Of a stretch of DNA of 64,000 bases, positions 11,468-22,775 are shown piece by piece; within the stretch, counting starts at the first letter, position 1, and each line of letters starts with the position of its first letter. Below the pieces are notes generated by a model. It was not told the DNA's origin and did no database searches. It worked only from the letters and a program-made list of their open reading frames with translations. Origin of the DNA: Cadophora sp. MPI-SDFR-AT-0126 (lineage: Eukaryota > Ascomycota > Leotiomycetes > Helotiales > Ploettnerulaceae); contig JAGMVK010000017.1 in assembly GCA_020747065.1 (NCBI GenBank), positions 124,001-188,000 on the forward strand, given 5' to 3'. The translations under genes were made by a program, and so were the position numbers.

Positions 11468-12643
11468 ATGAACAATCACATGATGACCGCGCTCAAGAAG
11501 GACGTGGTAGCCGTCGCTGTCTCCCGGCCGGCCAGGGTTCTAAGGAATCTCCACGGGTGAGCCAATCCCTCTTCTTTCGTCGTGCCATCTGTTCAAATTC
11601 CTAGGCTTCGAACTGCTGCAGATTCTGGTCTCCTTCATATATGATGCTGATTTCAATCGCTCTAGATTGTCAGATGAAGAGGTCTCAGATCATGCTGAAT
11701 CCGATTTGGAAGGAGATGTTTACGTCCCTAGCTTTGAAGAGGACATGGCCAATAATCTTGGAAGAACCAGAGAGGAAGTCAAATATGCCAGGGGGTAAGT
11801 GTACCTCCTTCTAGGCTACAACGAAATCTAATCGTATTCAGACTCTGGGCCTCGGGTATGTTGGAGATCCATAACAATGAGGATGACGAGGAAGAAGACT
11901 CCGACGGTGAAGATTATTGCGGTGACTTCGGACACCGTTCTCGTGTCTTCGTCGCAAAGGCACCAATCTGCGCAATCGCCAAACGCGTCCAGGAACTTGC
12001 ACCTCATGACAGATCGTGGCCAATCCTCGAATGGACAACCATCATTGGCCCTGCCAAATTCGGATACTGGCATCGCATTAATGCCATCATGAAATTTGTA
12101 TATCGAGGCGAGCTGGACACTGGAGGACCGGAGAGCTATTTCAATACAACTGAGAGCGACATAGTCAACTGGTGTCTTGGACAGGCTTTGAAGTGTCCCA
12201 AGCTACAGAATATCTCGTTAAAAGCGATCATGAAGCGGGATGCTACGATGGAGCAAGCACTTAAAGCGTACGGCGATGACAAAATCGCAATTCTGGGTGC
12301 TATTGCCGAAGACGGTGCGGACATGATGGCAAGGATCGGAACGATCCACAAAGGAGACGGAGAATTCGAAGCCCACAAACTCATGTCCTATATGGTGGAT
12401 AGGTTGATCTGGGATGCACTAAATGGCGGATATACATACCTCAACGTGGTTCATAGGGGTAATTGCACAGCAAATATGGTAGCTCGTGCCCATGTCGATG
12501 CTGCCAAGAAGCCAAATCCACGATTCGCACCATGGCACGTCTTCAATCGCCACCGGTATTTGATGAGCGAGGAGTTCAAGGCAGAGAATAAGAGAGTGAA
12601 GGATGCCGATGGCAGACAACTCAAGAAGCAACGGATCTCTTAG
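11468..12643 (+). CDS. Unrecognised three-exon protein (339 aa)
   Basis: Exons 11468-11556, 11666-11794 and 11842-12643 join in frame with good GTGAGC and GTAAGT donors. No family is recognised. The N-terminus is basic and hydrophobic (DVVAVAVSRPARVLRNLHG). Next comes an acidic stretch (NNEDDEEEDSDGEDYCGDFG), then a folded-looking domain with FVAKAPICAIAKRVQELAPH, FVYRGELDTGGPESYF, DIVNWCLGQALKCPKLQNIS and LMSYMVDRLIWDALNGGY. The C-terminus is lysine-rich and ends KKQRIS, possibly a nuclear signal. The phrase FVYRGELD recalls the end of a BTB fold, and BTB genes are abundant later in the window, but the similarity is too weak to call. The in-frame joins support a living gene. It sits between HET debris and a cupin. 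Confidence 0.65.
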
Positions 12644-13444
12644 TCCATTGCTTGCACACCGCCACCATAATATCAACGTCCTGAGGCGGCGACCACACTG
12701 GTGCGTCCAGTTGCATTTTTTGGGTAAGGAAGCATTCTGTGCACGTATTAGCTACTTTCCATGTCTTCCAGAAGAAAGGGAGTTATGGAAGCAGGCCGGC
12801 TTCACCTTGCGAGGTTGCTAGTTGATTTGTATGATACCAGTAGCATGAGCATCGAGTTTCGTTATCTTCAGTACAATCAAGAACATTGAACCACAGCGGC
12901 AGCAAACAGTTTCTCGTACGACAGAAGCATTCCAAGTCGATATCTGGCTGCACAAGTGACTGGGGGTGGCAAAGGGAAGATTTTCCACCAGAGAAAAGTC
13001 CATTGATTGCTGGATCCCGAATATGCGACGTTGATGATGGAGCTCGTTCAAAGAAAGTCTTAGCTAAACTTCGGACATCGCTCCATAATCCACTTTTAAA
13101 GCCGAATCAAACCTCCGAACGTGGCTGAATGCAGTCCACCGTCATACCGGCGCGGCGTGGGGTAAACCCGTGTGGGTGCCGGCTGACTCAGAAATGAAGA
13201 TGTTACTACTTCTAGTCGGGTAAATCTCGAGCTCTGCCGCGAACCAGACATCGAATTGTCAATTGTCGTTGGATGGGTCGAGACACTTGATCGGTCGAGT
13301 AGAGGCCGACTTGCCGTGGTACGAGGTATAAATATGTATCTTCCTTGGCGTATCTTTTGGTTTGATGTCACTGGTCTTCAATCATCTTCTCCAGAATCTC
13401 ATCTGATATTCCACAAATAACTTCAACTCCACTTACCCACCAAG
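12644..13444. other. Intergenic region, 0.8 kb
   Basis: No gene is seen. A 16-bp stretch at 13064-13079 repeats exactly at 11253-11268, so the pair flanks the preceding gene. A TATA-like sequence lies at 13327-13334. Confidence 0.45.
13327..13334 (+). promoter_or_regulatory. TATA-like box of the cupin gene
   Basis: TATAAATA, about 110 bp before the cupin ATG, a plausible position for a fungal TATA element. Confidence 0.45.
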
Positions 13445-14159
13445 ATGTCCAGTCTCTCACCGCCCCGCATCGTAATCGCCTCCAATACACCGACCGGTCA
13501 ATCCATCATCTCCTCCACTAGCACACTCACACCTCTCCATCCGTTCGGTCCCCAGGCAACAGGCTTCACCACCCTCTTCTCCACTTCTTCCTTCCCAGCA
13601 TCCAACACCGCACCTCTCCCCTCCTCAAGCACAACATCTATCCCTCGACCAGGTGACAATGGAACCGTTTTCTGCACGTCTGATATTCCCCCTAACACGA
13701 CGAGTGCATTCCATAGGACGAGGACGCTCGATTACATGGTTGTATTGAAGGGGGAGATTGTGTTGAGGGTTGATGGCGGGGAGGAGGTGACGATTGGGGA
13801 GGGCGAGATGTGTGTTCAAAGAGGAAACATACATTCTGTAAGACTTTCCTCCGATATCAATTTCATACAATTTGCAAACTTTCTTTCTGTCACTTGCGTT
13901 TGCAGTCGACCGATTTCTGCTCTCGGGAATTTAGGTGTCGCCGCACGATGCGCGAATGGAAATGATTTGCCTAATCTGTTCGCTTCTGTCATTTATTCTT
14001 GATTATTATCGACTCAATAACTAATTTCTCACTCAGTGGGTCAACAAGACCGATCGATGGTGCCGCATGTTATTCGTAATGCTCGATGCGGAGCCAGTGA
14101 CATTGGAAGATGGGAAAGTTCTGGAAGATGCATTCTTCCCGCACAAGCCGGCTCAATAA
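13445..14159 (+). CDS. Small single-domain cupin protein (171 aa)
   Basis: Two exons, 13445-13837 and 14037-14159, give 171 aa. The C-terminal half is a cupin barrel: SAFHRTRTLDYMVVLKGEIV, then GGEEVTIGEGEMCVQRGNIH, and after the intron SWVNKTDRWCRMLFVMLDAE. Metal-ligand-like His residues occur in AFHRT and GNIHSW, with Asp/Tyr in LDYMVV and Glu residues nearby. The N-terminal half is Ser/Thr/Pro-rich (HPFGPQATGFTTLFSTSSFP). Stand-alone fungal cupins of this kind often sit near small-molecule metabolism genes, but no such partner is adjacent here, so the substrate is unknown. The 199 nt intron is long for this window but has clean GTAAGA and CTCAG ends. Confidence 0.8.
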
Positions 14160-15078
14160 TGATGAAAGTTTCAGGAGGTTGCCCGTATTCGGCGGAATGA
14201 AGTGAGATTTAGAGCTGTTGGGTACGAGATGACATCTTGTGGATGAGTGATCAGAGAAAGAGGGAAAGATTTATGGATGCTGTAAGTCAGCACCAAGATG
14301 AATTTGAAATCATGATCACGTGAACTTTGGAGGACACGACAGATTGTTCACATATCGGGTTCAAGGTGACAGCGGCTGAATACTACCTTATTTACAAGCA
14401 TATTGCATGAATCTGAGGCTCTTTCTACTTTCCATGAAGCGTTGGCCTCCAATTGGGACAGCTTTTAAGCTTTGTTTTCCGCCATGAGCTCGAAGCCTCG
14501 ATTCTAGATCCACAAAGAACCTTCCGCCGCATGGAAGAGGAACATGGAGGTCTTCAATCTACACAACAGCACGATAAAATTGCTTGATAGTATGCAGACA
14601 GGAGTGAGATGGGATGATTGATATCATTCCAATAATGTTTGAGCATGCCACCATGTTGCAAGGTATGCACAGAATTTGGGAAAGGTTTCTCCGGCACTTT
14701 TATAGAGAAGATGTAGACCTAATCAGCGAATCTACCGAGATATGTGCTCTGGGCATCTGTAGAGTCAACAGTGGAGATCGGAGAAGAAGTACGGACATGG
14801 CGGCTGTCGGACATAGTCGCTGTGAGTCGATGTCCCGACGTTGCAGATAATGACAAGCGTGTAGTTGTATGTACCACCTGGTAGGTACTCGTCGAGTGAC
14901 GGTTCTTCCCGCTTGTCAGAATTTGCCTTGTTGGGACGGAGCCACATTGGGGTGGCTCACCATGTCGAACCTCACCGAAACATGCATCACATTGGAAGTG
15001 AGGGGAGTAGGAACATTATTAGAAATCGCATGTACCGTCTATGCCAACGAGAGTCATCTACGTCGTATATCCTGTTGA
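14160..15078. other. Gene-poor stretch before the second HET remnant
   Basis: Short broken frames only. Sequence just before 15079 may be further decayed HET gene, but I cannot match it. Confidence 0.4.
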
Positions 15079-15561
15079 GATCTTCGTCTTCCCACCAGCA
15101 AGTCAGGTAAAAAGTCACAGTGCCTCACATTGAGTCACTGCTGGGGAGGGCCTGCATCCAAATACATCACACACGTTCGTCTGATAGTACAGCCTGAGAT
15201 CCTAGTACTTTCACAACAAACTTTTAAAGACGCTGAATCGCTTCCGAGGATTCCGTACCTGTGGATCAATTCGCTCTGTATCATTCAAGACTCCAAGGAC
15301 GACTGGGTGCGCGAAGGTGCGGGTATGACGAGCGTGTATTTGAGTTCGCTCGACACCATCTCAGCGAACGTAGCGAAAGAGAGTTTCACGGACTTTCTGA
15401 GCTCACCAGTCCGAACAGGTCGGTATTCCAGCGAAAGTCCAGCGCGAGCGAAGTGGATTGGTCCGGTGCTAGGCCGGATAAGGCAGAGAAGCAGAGGGAT
15501 CTTAGGAGTCAAGAAAAGTTGTGGAGGAGTTGTAAGAAAGTCGAGAGGAAGCAGCCTTTAA
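15079..15561 (+). pseudogene. Second HET-domain remnant
   Basis: The frame after the TGA at 15076-15078 reads through QCLTLSHCWGGPASKYI, then QQTFKDAESLPRIPYLWINS and LCIIQDSKDDWVREGAGM, ending with VYLSSLDTISANVAKES. These are the successive core motifs of the larger HET class (LSHCWG, TFxDAI, YLWIDSLCIIQDS, DW..E...M). No start codon or upstream HET region is attached, a stop sits directly before it, and the frame soon drifts into Arg/Ser-rich sequence. I take it as an internal fragment of a HET gene. It belongs to a different subclass from the remnant at 10 kb, so the two are not halves of one gene. Confidence 0.7.
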
Positions 15562-16949
15562 GTAGCATGTAGCTGATTCTAAGGATGATAATCAAGTGGG
15601 ATGTTGATGTAGGATCACGTGATATATCTAAAGTTTTCAGCCTCTTTCGTGATGATTGACTGCAGGGTAGCTTAGAAACAAATCTCAGAGACTTTAGCAC
15701 TTAATCCATGCATATAACCTTCTCGACCTCTATCTAGTGGCACATACTTGCCAGGATCCAAGCCAGAAACCGTGAAGAGTCATGTGATCAGCATTGCCCT
15801 AAAACGGTAATCGCAATCCTCTGCCCAAAGCTTTCCTCTCATCGCTTTTCAACAAAGTACAGCAGCAACACAGAAGCTGTCCTGCAGCCATCAATGCGCT
15901 TCAGATGTGTAGATTGATACTTCGGTAAAACCTCCAATCGAACCTCTCACTGTCGCACAAGTTTGACGTTGTCCGCTTAGAAGCCCCGGTTGAAATGCCA
16001 CCATTCCAAATTACCCAGAGGGCAACAAGTAGAATCCAAAGCCCGCCAAATTTAACACCCGTTGGATATCCGATCAGTACAATCGCTCTCCGAAGAATTG
16101 TTCCGAACCCCGATTATTTCTAATTCAACATCGAAAGTATTCATTCGAGTTCGACGGTCAGACGGCCAGACGGCGGACCAAACGTGAATTCATCATCAAG
16201 CTATTCCTATTCCTTGATGGGAGAAAATCCATGGTTTTTCGTTCAGTAATCGAACATCATCCCATTCTCACCCCAAACTTTGGGCCAAAACAGGGGTCTG
16301 CGAATCACAATGCATGATAGCTGCGGCACTGACAAAGCAAATCCCGTCTTACTGTATTGTTCTGAAGTAGCTTCTCCCGTGCGTCATCGCTAAAGTTCAT
16401 TATTCAGCAGGATGCGGCATCCTGCCAACGCCATCGGATTTTAATTCGCCTATGCGCGAGCCACCATTGCTTACATCCGTGGAAGGGCTGTTGAAACAGA
16501 CTCCATGGCTGCAAGCCCTGCTTCTCAAAGTCCCTTCATACTGGCTACACGTGTGACTCAGTGGATGATTGGATTCCGGAGAGCGAGTTAAATTGGTGGC
16601 TTCGGTGATAAGTGCCAGCCTGCGTTTGTAAGGAATGCTGCTTACCTACAATCCCTGAACGGCCGTATGGCTAGGACCTGATATCAGAATGGAAATGTCC
16701 GAGTAGTGCTCAGTACATACGGAGGGTATATAGCTATTGAGGCTTCCCCTGTGTTTGCTTTCTTGTCATCAGTTCAATTTCATCTCGTGCTTTCATCCTC
16801 CTTTCGACTTGAAATTGAGCCAGCTTTTTCTGGACCCTTTCTCAACATTTCACCAAGCTTTGTCTCACATCTTGTCAACAATACCCTATCTCGGCTTCGC
16901 TTTTCCTACTACAAACAAAGTCGCATACGAAGCTCCATAAATTGATATC
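15562..16949. other. Long promoter-side intergenic region, 1.4 kb
   Basis: No gene is seen on either strand. It leads into the DHA1 transporter, with a TATA-like sequence at 16727-16732. Confidence 0.5.
16727..16732 (+). promoter_or_regulatory. TATA-like box upstream of the DHA1 transporter
   Basis: TATATA about 220 bp before the ATG. The following sequence is C/T-rich, as in fungal core promoters. Confidence 0.35.
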
Positions 16950-18809
16950 ATGACGGACCTGCTTAGAGAGGCCCCATTGGGCCAAATCATTCGATGGGTT
17001 ACCAAGAATAGGTATCTAAAATACCCTGAGGAAATCGAAGGATTCGAGCTTCCAGCAACATACAACGCAGTTCTGAACGCGCCGTCAGAGAAGACGACCG
17101 TCACTCCTACCAGAACTACTACCCGAGGAACCCAAGAACGTGCTGAGCGACAACGATCACACTCCACTTCGTCGGGCGATTCCGAGACTGTTGGCACATC
17201 CGATCTCGAGAAGGCTCAAACACAGAAAGAGGAGCCCTCGCCATATGCACCAGCAGATAAGGACGTTGAAGCTCTCTCCCTTAGTCGAACGAAGAGTCGT
17301 CATGAAACCACTCCTTACACCGAAGCAAGACTGGAGCTGGAGGCTGAACTGTCTCTTGCTCGCACAGAAACTCGGCCAATAATGCCACAGAAGACTTCCG
17401 ACGGGAACATTCTTGTCGACTGGTATACCACAGACGACCCGGCAAACCCGCAGAATTGGTCCGATGGCAAACGCGCCTTCGTCTCCATTGTCATTTGTTT
17501 ATATACCTTCGTCGTCTACACCGGCTCCGCGATCTACACCTCGAGCGAAGAAGGCCTAATCCATAAATGGGGTCTCCGCCCAGTCGAGGCCGCTCTCCCC
17601 CTTTCCCTCTATGTCCTTGCCTACGGAGTAGGGCCTTTGATCTGGGCGCCTCTTTCAGAGATTCCCGTCATCGGCCGCTCACCAGTGTACGCCTCAACCA
17701 TGGCACTCTTCACGATCCTCTCCCTGCCAACCGCCCTGGTTGACAACTTCGCCGGTCTCCTTGTCCTCCGTTTCCTACAAGGTTTCTTTGGATCTCCCTG
17801 TCTCGCCAATGGTGCAGCCACAATGCAGGACATGTACTCTCTACTGTACCTCCCATACGCGCTCGTCGCCTGGGTCTCAGCAGCTTACTGCGGTCCAGCT
17901 CTCGGTCCTCTCCTGTCAGGTTTCGCAGTGACAGCCAAAGGATGGCGCTGGTCCCTCTGGGAAATCCTCTGGGCCGCCGGCCCCATCTTCCTCGTAATGT
18001 TCATGCTCCTCCCTGAGACTTCGACACCCAACATCCTCCTCCGCCGCGCCAAGCGCCTGCGCAAGTTGACCGGCGACAACCGCCTGCTCTCGCAATCCGA
18101 AATCGACCAGAAGGAGATGACCGCTTCCAAGATCCTCGTCGACGCCGTCGTCAAGCCAATAGAGATCACGATCAAAGATCCCGCAATCGCCTTCGTCAAC
18201 GTCTACACCGCCATCATCTACGGAATCTACTACTCATTCTTCGAGGTCTTCCCGCTCGTCTACCCCGTCTACTACGGCTTTTCGCTCGGCATGATCGGCG
18301 TAGTGTTCACCTGCATCCTGGTCGCATGCATGATCGGCATCGCCATCTACTGCGCCTACTTGTACTTCTACCTCATCCCGGATATCATGGCCCACGGTCT
18401 CCGCGCGCAGGAATCCCGTCTGGTGCCCGCGCTGTTCGCATGTTTCGGGCCTACGATTGGTCTTTTCATGTTCGGGTGGACGGCTCGCGCGTCGATTCAT
18501 TGGATTGCGCCGACGATAGGTATCACGATTTACGGCGCGTCGGTGTTCATCGTCATGCAATGTATCTTCGTGTATGTGCCTCTGTCGTACCCACAGTACG
18601 CGGCTAGTCTGTTTGCCGGCAATGACTTCTTGAGAAGCGCGTTTGCTTGTGGTAGTATCTTGTTTGGGAGACCCTTGTTCGTCAATTTGGGGGTTGGGAA
18701 GGGTGTTAGTGTGCTTGGAGGATTGAGCGTGATTGGTATCATTGGAATGTTTGCGCTTTGGGTGTTTGGGGCTAAGCTGAGAGCGAGATCAAAGTTCGCT
18801 ATTGCTTAG
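16950..18809 (+). CDS. MFS drug:H+ antiporter, DHA1 family (FLR1/CaMDR1-like)
   Basis: Intronless gene for a 619 aa, 12-helix plasma-membrane exporter. The N-terminus MTDLLREAPLGQIIRWVTKN, with RYLKYPEEIEGFELP, is characteristic of FLR1/CaMDR1-type transporters. It is followed by a long charged cytosolic region to about residue 150 and the DDPANPQNWSDGKRAF entry to helix 1. The first half of the bundle includes VLAYGVGPLIWAPLSEIPVI, GRSPVYASTMALFT, and VLRFLQGFFGSPCLANGAAT. Helices resume after a central loop at GIYYSFFEVFPLVYPVYYGF and end with IGIIGMFALWVFGAKLRARS. The DHA1 cytosolic motif A region is present in the form LSEIPVIGRSPVY. Substrates are probably diverse small toxic compounds, by family analogy. 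Confidence 0.9.
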   Translation: MTDLLREAPLGQIIRWVTKNRYLKYPEEIEGFELPATYNAVLNAPSEKTTVTPTRTTTRGTQERAERQRSHSTSSGDSETVGTSDLEKAQTQKEEPSPYAPADKDVEALSLSRTKSRHETTPYTEARLELEAELSLARTETRPIMPQKTSDGNILVDWYTTDDPANPQNWSDGKRAFVSIVICLYTFVVYTGSAIYTSSEEGLIHKWGLRPVEAALPLSLYVLAYGVGPLIWAPLSEIPVIGRSPVYASTMALFTILSLPTALVDNFAGLLVLRFLQGFFGSPCLANGAATMQDMYSLLYLPYALVAWVSAAYCGPALGPLLSGFAVTAKGWRWSLWEILWAAGPIFLVMFMLLPETSTPNILLRRAKRLRKLTGDNRLLSQSEIDQKEMTASKILVDAVVKPIEITIKDPAIAFVNVYTAIIYGIYYSFFEVFPLVYPVYYGFSLGMIGVVFTCILVACMIGIAIYCAYLYFYLIPDIMAHGLRAQESRLVPALFACFGPTIGLFMFGWTARASIHWIAPTIGITIYGASVFIVMQCIFVYVPLSYPQYAASLFAGNDFLRSAFACGSILFGRPLFVNLGVGKGVSVLGGLSVIGIIGMFALWVFGAKLRARSKFAIA

Positions 18810-19747
18810 GCTGAGATGGTGGAGATAAGGCAGGCTGATGATGGCGTGGAAAAGGAAAGAGGATGGTAATGATTAATTTGATTAGCATGGTGTTTTGAGG
18901 GGCGTGGAATAGATGGTCTGGGATTTTGCATGGCGGTAGTAAGCAACGGGGATTTCGCAAGTTTGGGACATGGAAAGGCAATTAATAGAATTTTAATGAT
19001 ACCTCATCAGAATTGCATCTTGAACAAAGTTTGATATGCTTTTCGTTCATGCCATCGTTGAGTCCATGTCACATATGAGCAGTGAGCGATTGGATTTTAT
19101 CATTGTATTGGAGTGTTCTGACTATCATTAGCTAGGTCTCTAGACCAGATGCAAAGAGCTGGAATGAGCTCATGATAGTAGCCAACGCAATACAATGCAT
19201 GCTCAATTCGAGAGTCTTTATCGGCCTAGACTGTGTGCATAGTTTGCCCCCTATCCGCAGAATGCTGCTTCAAGCAGGCAGACTGCATCTGCAGCACATG
19301 TGAGTTGTCATACCGGAGTCGAGTTCTGCCGTGAGCTCAATCTGATCGAATGTGGCCTGGAGCATCGCTTGTGGATTTGTGGTGTAAGCTCTGTGCAGAA
19401 ACGACAATGCCTGCAGATGAAGATTGGGGCTTTTCGGAGCAAGTGTACAAGCAAGGATGTGGGGCTAGAGCGTTGTGAACGTGCGTGACGGTATGGCATG
19501 GCTGCTGGACCGAGTCCTGTGTGTTTTCCGTCAATTTGTCAATCCCTTGTCAGTTTAGGATTTGACCGTACCTGTTAATACATACCTCTCTGGGGCGCGC
19601 AGGAATTGGCTGCAATCGTTGTGTTTGGGATACTGTTGACACTGTGCATAATTCATTAGAGCTTTCCAATGATCAGTAGAGAAGATGCCATTACTCACTG
19701 TACCGTGTTCGACATTGGAGGCAAAGCATATTTGAGTTCGGCGAAGC
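18810..19747. other. Convergent 3' intergenic region
   Basis: Between the DHA1 gene (plus) and a 2EXR gene (minus). No supported gene or repeat. Confidence 0.5.
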
Positions 19748-20572
19748 TCAATTTGCCTTTCTCTTTTTCTTCGGGGCTTCAGTAGGAATCTCAACGCGCC
19801 TGAACTTTCGCCATCCGTACACATGACGACACTTGCAACTCGTCAAGAAGTCAAAACTGTCGCACCAGTCCGGGGTCCCCAATGAACCATGGATTCCCGA
19901 AGCCATGATCTCAGCTGGGACGTCATCCATCAGCCTCATAGCACTGCTCTTCTCTGTAGCGTCACTGTACCAGCGCCAACCTAGCTTCTCGGTCTCAAAT
20001 CCGAGTTCTGCTTCCAGAGCGTAGACTATGGTGATTTCCTCTAGACTAACTAGCGAATTGATTACCACTTTGAAGCGCTCGAAGTTGTCATGTCCTTGGA
20101 GGGGGTTGTGACATTCACCACAGCTGCACCCGTACTCAAAGTGGTCCGCTTCAACGGCGAGATACCGAAGACTGTTTATCTCTTTTTCTCGTAGAACAGA
20201 GAGAAACAGAATCATGTCTTCAAAGAAGTGGTGGGCAATATACAACGTATCAAGAGAGAAGTTGAAAAGAGGACCACGACGATGCCACAGGGACGCGAAG
20301 CATTCTGGATACAACTTCTTGACTGTAGATCTTGATTCTTGGCAGACTTGCAGGGCCGATGGAAGGCTGCACGTGGTGAAAAAGCCTTGTTCTTCTTCGT
20401 ACTCCATCTCGATGACGCGAGGCTCCAGGCTCAGGTTCCAGATCATCTGACGAATCTCCAATGGAAGACGAGGGAAAGGACGGAAGGTTGGAGGCGGACG
20501 GGGTACGAGGGATGCCGCCAAATCTTGAGTCAAGCTCGCCCTTTCAGCAATCCGGGCACTCCGACGCGACAT
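19748..20572 (-). CDS. 2EXR domain protein, copy A
   Basis: Fungal 2EXR-family protein of unknown function, 274 aa from the ATG that opens MSRRSARIAERASL. The frame is open to an earlier ATG at 20854, but that extension is Pro/Ser/Arg-rich and reads like leader. The domain begins TFRPFPRLPLEIRQMIWNLS with the first E-x-R (EIR). The second follows in ALQVCQESRSTVKKLYPECF (ESR). Downstream are FNFSLDTLYIAHHFFEDM and LRYLAVEADHFEYGCSCGEC, then EEITIVYALEAELGFETEKL. The C-terminus is basic (EAPKKKRKAN), possibly a nuclear signal. A paralogue lies at 27.2-28.0 kb on the same strand. Confidence 0.8.
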   Translation of the reverse strand: MSRRSARIAERASLTQDLAASLVPRPPPTFRPFPRLPLEIRQMIWNLSLEPRVIEMEYEEEQGFFTTCSLPSALQVCQESRSTVKKLYPECFASLWHRRGPLFNFSLDTLYIAHHFFEDMILFLSVLREKEINSLRYLAVEADHFEYGCSCGECHNPLQGHDNFERFKVVINSLVSLEEITIVYALEAELGFETEKLGWRWYSDATEKSSAMRLMDDVPAEIMASGIHGSLGTPDWCDSFDFLTSCKCRHVYGWRKFRRVEIPTEAPKKKRKAN

Positions 20573-21848
20573 GACCGCTGAGATCGCGTGTTGTGAAGGG
20601 TCGACGGCAGAGGTGGGGAAGCAGAGAGTGTCTCGAACGAGATCCGCAGTCCGAGGTGGTTGAATGGGGATTGGTAGGATTCGAGGTTGTGGACGAAGAG
20701 AAAACAAAGAAAAGGAGGAGGGAGGACGAGGCGATGGAGTTGAAATTGGTGACGCGGGCCAGTCGCTTTCCCGATACGGAAATGGAAGGTGCAGGTCTTC
20801 AAAACGCCTGGCCACGTGACGAAAATAACAAAATAGACTGATACCTCGTCGCATTATGAGTGCATACTTCGAATGTGTTCACGTCGACTTCGACATTCAA
20901 CCAAACGAAAGGCATGCCGTTGACCGAGCACGATTGTTGACACGGGGCTCATCAGCCTGATGGTCGTCCACAGTTCAACCTCAGCCACCTGAGCACTGTA
21001 CATCGGGTGCACCGTCGCGTTTGTTCATGTCGCATAGACCTCCCAGTTCTCTTCAAAGGTAATAGTGTTCCATTGAAAATGATATCCCTTTACAAAGTTG
21101 TCTGCCATTCAGAGCTCAGCCTTCAAGTGCCCTGTAACGTGCCACTAAATAGGCAAGAGTCACCAAAACTCAGGCAGTCTGTGCGTTGAGCCCTCAGGCT
21201 CCGAAATGCTCATTTGTTAGCGTCTCGCTTCAGGTGGTGCAGCCTAAAGAGATGTCTCTGTTGCCTTTAGCGGATACCAACATCAAACCCCCGTTAATAC
21301 ACTGTAGGCTCTTGCGTAGCGGTTTGAAATCACTATTGATGAAGTTTCTGTTCCTCTGAGCCTCAAAGTGAGGAGAGGTCTAACAAGAAGATGACGAAAC
21401 GTGGTGCTTTGGATCATTGTCATTCGGGGATGTCTTTTTTTTGGACCTTATGGGCTCATCGCCTTGGCGTCCACCCTCTAAGACGCTCACTTGAATTATT
21501 GGTTTCAGTGACACCTTCTGGGAAGATAAGATCGACACATATTCAGGCAAGACTTAGCCAAAAAGAAAATCCTAGGACCAAATATTGGCACACATGACTC
21601 GATGTTGTCTATGCCACCAAGACTTGGGACGTCCCACAGGAGTGCTGTGATTTTGGAGATCACAGCGGCTTTCTCCCATCTCGCTTAGCATTTGGACATA
21701 AACAATGCTCTGCACATGCATATGACAGGGTAGGAATATAAAGACGCATTCATTTTGCAAACTATTAAGCAAAGAGAGGATAGGACAAATGCAAAAAGTT
21801 TAAGAGAAAGTTACACACACCCCAACCTCACCCAAACCAATCCCCAGA
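20573..21848. other. Intergenic region
   Basis: Includes the possible leader of the 2EXR gene up to 20854. A TCGCTTAGC copy lies at 21681-21689, downstream of the NmrA-like gene. No gene is seen. Confidence 0.45.
21681..21689 (+). promoter_or_regulatory. TCGCTTAGC element, copy 2
   Basis: Exact 9-mer. Unlike the other copies it lies beyond the 3' end of a gene and has no nearby downstream start. Confidence 0.2.
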
Positions 21849-22775
21849 TCAAATAATCTTGTCCGCATCCTCTTGGACCTCCTTGATCAAATCTCCGATC
21901 TTTCGGAAATGGATCCCCTTGAAATACTTCTCCTTCTGCCTCTCCGTCTTCTCAACAGGCAACGCACTTGTCCCAACGAAAGTCTGCAAATTGAACTCCG
22001 CAATCATCTTCTCCTCTTCAGTCCCCTTCTCCGCAACCCTTTCCAGCTCCTCTTTGCCCACATACGTCACTTTCAGATCCTTCCCCCATGATGTCCCCGC
22101 AAGCAAATCTCGGATACGATTCCAAGTCGTTCGCTCTCCATGAGCATAAGTGATTGGTTCCCACTTCTCGGTGGTCAGACACAAAGCAACAATCGCCTTG
22201 CTCATATCTCTCGCGCTGGCAAAATCCATCTCATCGTCCTCCGTCCCAGGGATCACCATCACGCCTTTCTCGAAATCAACGGGGTACGCAGGACCAATGT
22301 TCTTCACATAGCGGTTGCGAGCAGGGACTTGGTAATCCGCAATCCAGCCGATGTTCAACAGCGTCCATTCCACCTCGGTCTGCTTTTCGAGAGCTTGACG
22401 CACCGGGATGCGGTTGAACGAATAGAACGCTGGAATGTCGGGGAAAGAGTCCAAGTTTCCTCCGAATTCAGAGGGGATGAAACGTTTGCATTTTGGAGAG
22501 TTTTGGCATGCAGTCAAGAGCCTGAGTTGGATTTCGGCGAGCTCCATAGTCCAGTCTGCCAGAGTTGAGACGAGAGCATCGCTGTTGGAGATGGCGGCAT
22601 CCAAGGAGGCCTGGGATGTGAAATCGACTATCTTGAAGACCAGATTTGGATTTTTCAGATTTGGGAAGTCTGGCTTGGGGCGTCGGGAGAGGATCGTAAC
22701 TTTCAAGGAAGCTTTGAGAATTTCCTCGGAGAGGTAGCGGGCGATGTCGCCAGAGCCTGCGATTGCGATGCGCAT
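21849..22775 (-). CDS. NmrA-like / isoflavone-reductase family NAD(P)-binding protein
   Basis: Single exon, 308 aa. A Rossmann fold opens at once with MRIAIAGSGDIARYLSEEIL, a Gly-rich nucleotide loop, and VTILSRRPKPDF follows the second strand. KRFIPSEFGGNLDSFPDIPA matches the conserved FxPSEFG segment of NmrA-like and PCBER-type reductases. WTLLNIGWIADYQVPARNRY is the substrate-side region. YAHGERTTWNRIRDLLAGTS and TYVGKEELERVAEK are typical later motifs. The catalytic Lys of plant PCBER enzymes is not obvious, so the protein could be a reductase on an unknown substrate or an NADP-sensing regulator. The gene stands alone. Confidence 0.85.
   Translation of the reverse strand: MRIAIAGSGDIARYLSEEILKASLKVTILSRRPKPDFPNLKNPNLVFKIVDFTSQASLDAAISNSDALVSTLADWTMELAEIQLRLLTACQNSPKCKRFIPSEFGGNLDSFPDIPAFYSFNRIPVRQALEKQTEVEWTLLNIGWIADYQVPARNRYVKNIGPAYPVDFEKGVMVIPGTEDDEMDFASARDMSKAIVALCLTTEKWEPITYAHGERTTWNRIRDLLAGTSWGKDLKVTYVGKEELERVAEKGTEEEKMIAEFNLQTFVGTSALPVEKTERQKEKYFKGIHFRKIGDLIKEVQEDADKII

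Noticed and set aside
11253..13079. 16-bp exact direct repeat (11253-11268 and 13064-13079) flanking the three-exon orphan gene, as if a mobile unit
   Set aside because: One 16-bp match is expected about every second 64-kb window by chance, and no inverted ends, target duplication or transposase is present.
20573..20854. N-terminal extension of 2EXR copy A to the ATG at 20854
   Set aside because: Pro/Ser/Arg-rich leader-like translation; the inner ATG directly precedes the domain with a normal start sequence.
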